A stretch of 9,044 bases of DNA from Eubacterium sp. Its GTDB lineage: Bacteria; Bacillota; Clostridia; Lachnospirales; Lachnospiraceae. Made by a program: the position numbers and the translations under genes. Shown here piece by piece: positions 7,107 through 9,044 of the stretch (positions are counted from its first letter, which is position 1; each line of letters opens with the position of its first letter). The DNA lies in the NCBI GenBank assembly GCA_024697885.1, contig JAILSA010000003.1, positions 1 to 9,044 of the forward strand, read 5' to 3'. The notes below the pieces were generated by a model. That model searched no databases and was not told the DNA's origin. It saw nothing but the letters and a program-made list of their open reading frames with translations.

Positions 7107-7146
7107 ATACAAGTCAGTTATTAGCAATAGAGCAAAGGGTATTTCT

Positions 7147-7539
7147 ATGAAGAAGATTTTTACAAAACTTGATATTTTTATATGGATTATCCTGCTTCTT
7201 CTTGGCCTGGCCCTGTCTTTTTTTATTCTGGGACAGCCTCTTAGCAGTGAGGTCACAGCCTCGGACTTGGAGCTTTGGGTCATTGAGGACAATCAGGTAA
7301 TCGGACGCTACCCCCTAGACCAGGACACCCTAGTGGAAGTGGGGGAGGGAGCCCACAACAAGTTTCAGATTAAGGGGGGCAGGGTCTCCATGGTGGAGGC
7401 GGATTGCGGGGACCAAACCTGTGTGAAGATGGGGGAGATTTCCAAAATAAACGAGACCATAGTCTGCCTGCCCCACAAGTTGGTCCTAAAGATTTCCTCC
7501 AAAGAAAAAGAAGGGGAGGTGGATATCATTGCCAAATAG
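7147..7539 (+). CDS. Membrane-anchored NusG domain II-containing protein
   Basis: The product is 130 residues. ATG 7147 is chosen because AAAGGG lies 7 bp upstream and the protein then begins MKK followed by one membrane helix (about 11-29). The upstream ATG at 7048 lies inside the terminator hairpin. The rest is extracytoplasmic and belongs to the NusG domain II family (DUF1312-type), which is not the transcription factor NusG. Its signature is visible as C87 and C92 in ADCGDQTCVKMG, then IVCLPHKL with C107. The Cys residues suggest a redox or cofactor role outside the cell. The gene overlaps the next by 11 nt and is very likely cotranscribed with it. This pair of families is often found beside FMN-binding proteins and in flavin-based extracellular electron transfer loci (the Listeria eetA/eetB pair is a possible parallel, from memory). 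The molecular function is not established. Confidence 0.87.
   Translation: MKKIFTKLDIFIWIILLLLGLALSFFILGQPLSSEVTASDLELWVIEDNQVIGRYPLDQDTLVEVGEGAHNKFQIKGGRVSMVEADCGDQTCVKMGEISKINETIVCLPHKLVLKISSKEKEGEVDIIAK
7513..7519 (+). promoter_or_regulatory. Shine-Dalgarno GGGGAGG for the TTG-started Gx transporter gene
   Basis: GGGGAGG inside the end of the preceding gene is 9 bp upstream of TTG 7529. No ATG or GTG start giving an intact first helix is available in that frame, so this site supports the TTG start. Confidence 0.75.
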
Positions 7540-8062
7540 AAAAACAAGCTTAATTGCCAAGAACGGAATCTATGTGGCCCTGGCATTTTTGTTTAGCTAC
7601 ATTGAGGCCCTTTTTCCCCTGCCCATCCCCTTTCCGGGAGTTAAGCTGGGGCTGGCTAACTTAGTAATTATTATTATTTTATATCGAGATGGATTCTTTA
7701 ATGCCCTGGGGATTTCCCTGGTGCGAAACCTCCTAAATGCCCTGACCTTTGGCAGCCTCTTTGGCCTCTTTTACAGTCTGGCAGGCAGCATCTTAAGCCT
7801 CCTTGCCATGTGGGGCCTAAAGTCCCTCTACGACTATTTGGGAAAAAGGAACAAAGAAAAAACCAGCAGCCCCACGGATTCATTAATAACCGTGAGTATG
7901 CTGGGTGGAATTATTCACAACGGGGGACAGTTTTTGGTGGCGGTCCTTTTGGTGACCCTGGATTCTGTGATCCGCTACCTGCCTTTTTTGTACTTTGCAG
8001 GCCTTATTGCCGGTCTCTTAATTGGCATTGTGGCAAAGCTTGTAATCAGACGAATTAAATAA
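7529..8062 (+). CDS. Gx transporter family membrane protein (annotated in databases as heptaprenyl diphosphate synthase component I)
   Basis: The product is 177 residues and very hydrophobic, with about five membrane segments (roughly 12-30, 40-53, 58-78, 82-101 and 121-172 as one or two helices). Family signatures are EALFPLPIPFPGVKLGLANL (26-45), RNLLNALTFGS (66-76) and GGIIHNGGQFLVA (126-138). The start is TTG 7529, supported by the strong ribosome binding site and by overlap with the NusG-II gene, which suggests translational coupling. The database name as a prenyl synthase component is historical; the fold resembles small integral membrane S-component-like transporters, and the true substrate is unknown. 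Association with NusG-II and FMN-binding proteins points to a quinone, flavin or related cofactor role in extracytosolic electron transfer (inference). It converges on the - strand polyferredoxin with only 14 bp between the stops. Confidence 0.88.
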   Translation: MPNRKTSLIAKNGIYVALAFLFSYIEALFPLPIPFPGVKLGLANLVIIIILYRDGFFNALGISLVRNLLNALTFGSLFGLFYSLAGSILSLLAMWGLKSLYDYLGKRNKEKTSSPTDSLITVSMLGGIIHNGGQFLVAVLLVTLDSVIRYLPFLYFAGLIAGLLIGIVAKLVIRRIK

Positions 8063-8076
8063 ATTTGCGATGGGGA
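8063..8076. other. 14-bp gap between convergent genes
   Basis: The + strand Gx transporter and the - strand polyferredoxin end 14 bp apart. I see no hairpin with a T tract on either strand here, so the two transcripts probably overlap at their 3' ends. Confidence 0.6.
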
Positions 8077-8883
8077 CTAGGCCTTGACCTGGTCCTCTTT
8101 TTTGCTTTTAAGGGATAAAAAGGATGGCTTAATGTTGGACCTTGGACAGGTGAGGGTACATTTGCCGCAGCTGATGCACTCTCCGTCCCGGAGGCTGTCC
8201 TCCCCTAGCTTGACCTGGACCGGACACTGCATCTGGCAGGCCTTACAGCCCTTGATGCACTGGCTCTTATTCCTTCTCAGACTTATAATTGGCAGATTGG
8301 GAATAAAGGAAAAAATAGCTCCCAAAGGGCAGAGAAACTGGCAAAAAAATCTTTCCTTCAGAGCCATGCCCACCAAAATAACAAGCAGGAGAATGGCGGA
8401 GTAGAGATAGGTGGCAAAATCCGCCTTGCCCTGAATCAGCATGGAGTAAAAGGTCCAGGGACTGTAGCTTGTCACAAGATCCGACCTCTTGAAAAAGCAG
8501 AGGCTAAGGGTGGCAAGTAAAACCAGATATTTTAATTTCTGCAGGTGGGGGATGGCCTTGGCGGGAATCTGAACCCACTTCTTTTTTGTCTTTTTTTGAA
8601 TCCACTGGGCCAGCTGATAAATCCAGTCTCCAATGGCGCCAAAGGAGCAGGCCCAGCCACAGAATATTCTTCCGGCAAAAAAGGTCAGGCCACAGAGAAT
8701 CACCAGTCTGGAGACGAAGATGGAAGAGAAGTCTATGACCTTTCCGGCCCCCAGAGCCAGGAAGATTTCCTTGGCGCCTGCGTAGGCCTGAGAAAAGAGA
8801 TAGGGGAAAAATAGGAAAAATAAAATTTGGGTCAGTATTCTTGATACCTTCAAAATCATTTGCTTTTTCTTTTTGTTTTTCAC
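8077..8883 (-). CDS. Membrane polyferredoxin, NapH/YccM-like 4Fe-4S binding protein
   Basis: The product is 268 residues starting at GTG 8883, with GGGAGG 6 bp upstream. Membrane helices lie at about 12-33, 54-73, 118-132 and 158-175. Two membrane-side Cys motifs typical of the family are present: FCGWACSFGAIGD (C75, C79) and FCQFLCPLGA (C181, C185). The cytoplasmic C-terminus has two ferredoxin clusters: C209-x3-C213-x2-C216-x3-C220-Pro and C236-x2-C239-x2-C242-x3-C246-Pro. The first has x3 instead of the usual x2 spacing. Proteins of this type pass electrons between cytoplasmic donors and membrane or extracytoplasmic flavoproteins. The gene lies 27 bp after an FMN-binding domain gene on the same strand, so the two are probably cotranscribed and act as partners. 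The electron donor and final acceptor cannot be told from this window. Confidence 0.92.
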   Translation of the reverse strand: MKNKKKKQMILKVSRILTQILFFLFFPYLFSQAYAGAKEIFLALGAGKVIDFSSIFVSRLVILCGLTFFAGRIFCGWACSFGAIGDWIYQLAQWIQKKTKKKWVQIPAKAIPHLQKLKYLVLLATLSLCFFKRSDLVTSYSPWTFYSMLIQGKADFATYLYSAILLLVILVGMALKERFFCQFLCPLGAIFSFIPNLPIISLRRNKSQCIKGCKACQMQCPVQVKLGEDSLRDGECISCGKCTLTCPRSNIKPSFLSLKSKKEDQVKA

Positions 8884-8889
8884 TGGTGT

Positions 8890-8895
8890 CCTCCC
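8890..8895 (-). promoter_or_regulatory. Shine-Dalgarno GGGAGG deciding the GTG start
   Basis: On the - strand GGGAGG precedes GTG 8883 by 6 bp. The next in-frame ATG (codon 9) lacks such a site, so the Lys-rich leader (KNKKKKQ) is likely translated. Confidence 0.8.
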
Positions 8896-8910
8896 TTTAT
8901 GTCTCTTGGC

Positions 8911-9044
8911 CTAATTGGCATGTTCACTGTCCTTCAGGGCTTTTTTCACCCCTTCTATGATTCCGTTTGAGGTTAGGGTGGCACTGCTTACAATGTCCAC
9001 ATCTGCCGTCTGAAAATCAATCATGTCTGGAATCAGGACCTTTT
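8911..9044 (-). CDS. C-terminal end of an FMN-binding domain protein (5' part outside window)
   Basis: Reading the - strand from the window edge, an open frame of 43 residues ends at TAG (8913-8911). It contains DVDIVSSATLTSNGI followed by IEGVKKALKDS, the signature of FMN-binding (NqrC/RnfG-like) domains. In these proteins ApbE attaches FMN through a phosphoester bond to a Thr in the motif; here the candidate is the Thr of SSAT, or the one two residues later. The usual Gly of SGAT is Ser here, a variant I recall in Clostridia. The rest of the protein, including any signal peptide or lipobox, is not in the window. It lies 27 bp upstream of the polyferredoxin gene in the same direction, which suggests an operon in which the polyferredoxin reduces the flavoprotein on the outer face of the membrane (inference). 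Confidence 0.82.
   Translation of the reverse strand, partial: KVLIPDMIDFQTADVDIVSSATLTSNGIIEGVKKALKDSEHAN

Noticed and set aside
7048..7146. Earlier start of the NusG-II protein at ATG 7048.
   Set aside because: It lies inside the terminator hairpin of the preceding gene and would place 33 unrelated residues before a normal MKK membrane anchor; AAAGGG supports 7147.
7147..7539. Reading the NusG-II protein as transcription factor NusG.
   Set aside because: It has a membrane anchor and only the domain II-like Cys-containing fold; the NGN and KOW domains of NusG are missing.
8084..8814. Plus-strand frames opposite the polyferredoxin (8084-8404, 8545-8814).
   Set aside because: They oppose a gene with clear Cys motifs, membrane helices and a ribosome binding site, and their own translations show no recognisable domain.

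Overview
The window looks like chromosomal DNA from a low-to-mid-GC Gram-positive anaerobe, most likely a Clostridia/Lachnospiraceae-type gut or rumen bacterium. The grounds are strong GGAGG ribosome binding sites, alternative TTG and GTG starts, Gram-positive-type signal peptides, large secreted multidomain glycosidases with Lys-rich Ig-like tails, and Firmicutes-style NusG-II / Gx-transporter / polyferredoxin / FMN-binding genes. The assignment rests on family knowledge; there is no marker gene in the window.

Positions 1-7005 hold three tandem, same-strand paralogous genes for secreted polysaccharide-degrading proteins. The first is present only as its 3' end (LamG C-terminus, Thr/Ser linker, Lys-rich tail). 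The second (862-3786) and third (4048-7005) are complete. Their order of parts is signal peptide, GH43 five-bladed propeller catalytic domain, AbfB-like arabinose-binding domain, cadherin-like beta-sandwich, LamG/concanavalin-like domain, Ser/Thr linker, and an extremely basic tail of exactly 94 residues. Predicted substrates are arabinose-decorated plant polysaccharides (arabinan or arabinoxylan). Each complete gene seems to have its own promoter. Both promoters share a 16-nt identical element just upstream of a matching -35/-10 pair with a 17-nt spacer, so the genes are probably co-regulated by one activator although separately transcribed. Intrinsic terminators follow the first and third genes. 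Three adjacent hairpins lie between the second and third.

Positions 7147-8062 hold a two-gene operon on the + strand: a membrane-anchored NusG domain II protein and a Gx transporter family protein that overlaps it by 11 nt and starts at TTG. Converging from the other side on the - strand are an FMN-binding domain protein (3' end only) and a NapH-like membrane polyferredoxin with a GTG start. These four families commonly cluster in Firmicutes and suggest an extracytosolic flavin-based electron transfer module. It appears functionally unrelated to the glycosidases.

The least explained features are the invariant 94-residue, about 40% lysine, acid-free C-terminal domain shared by all three glycosidases, the conserved upstream promoter element, and the structured intergenic RNA at 3810-3932. 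No CRISPR array, rRNA, tRNA or insertion sequence was seen.
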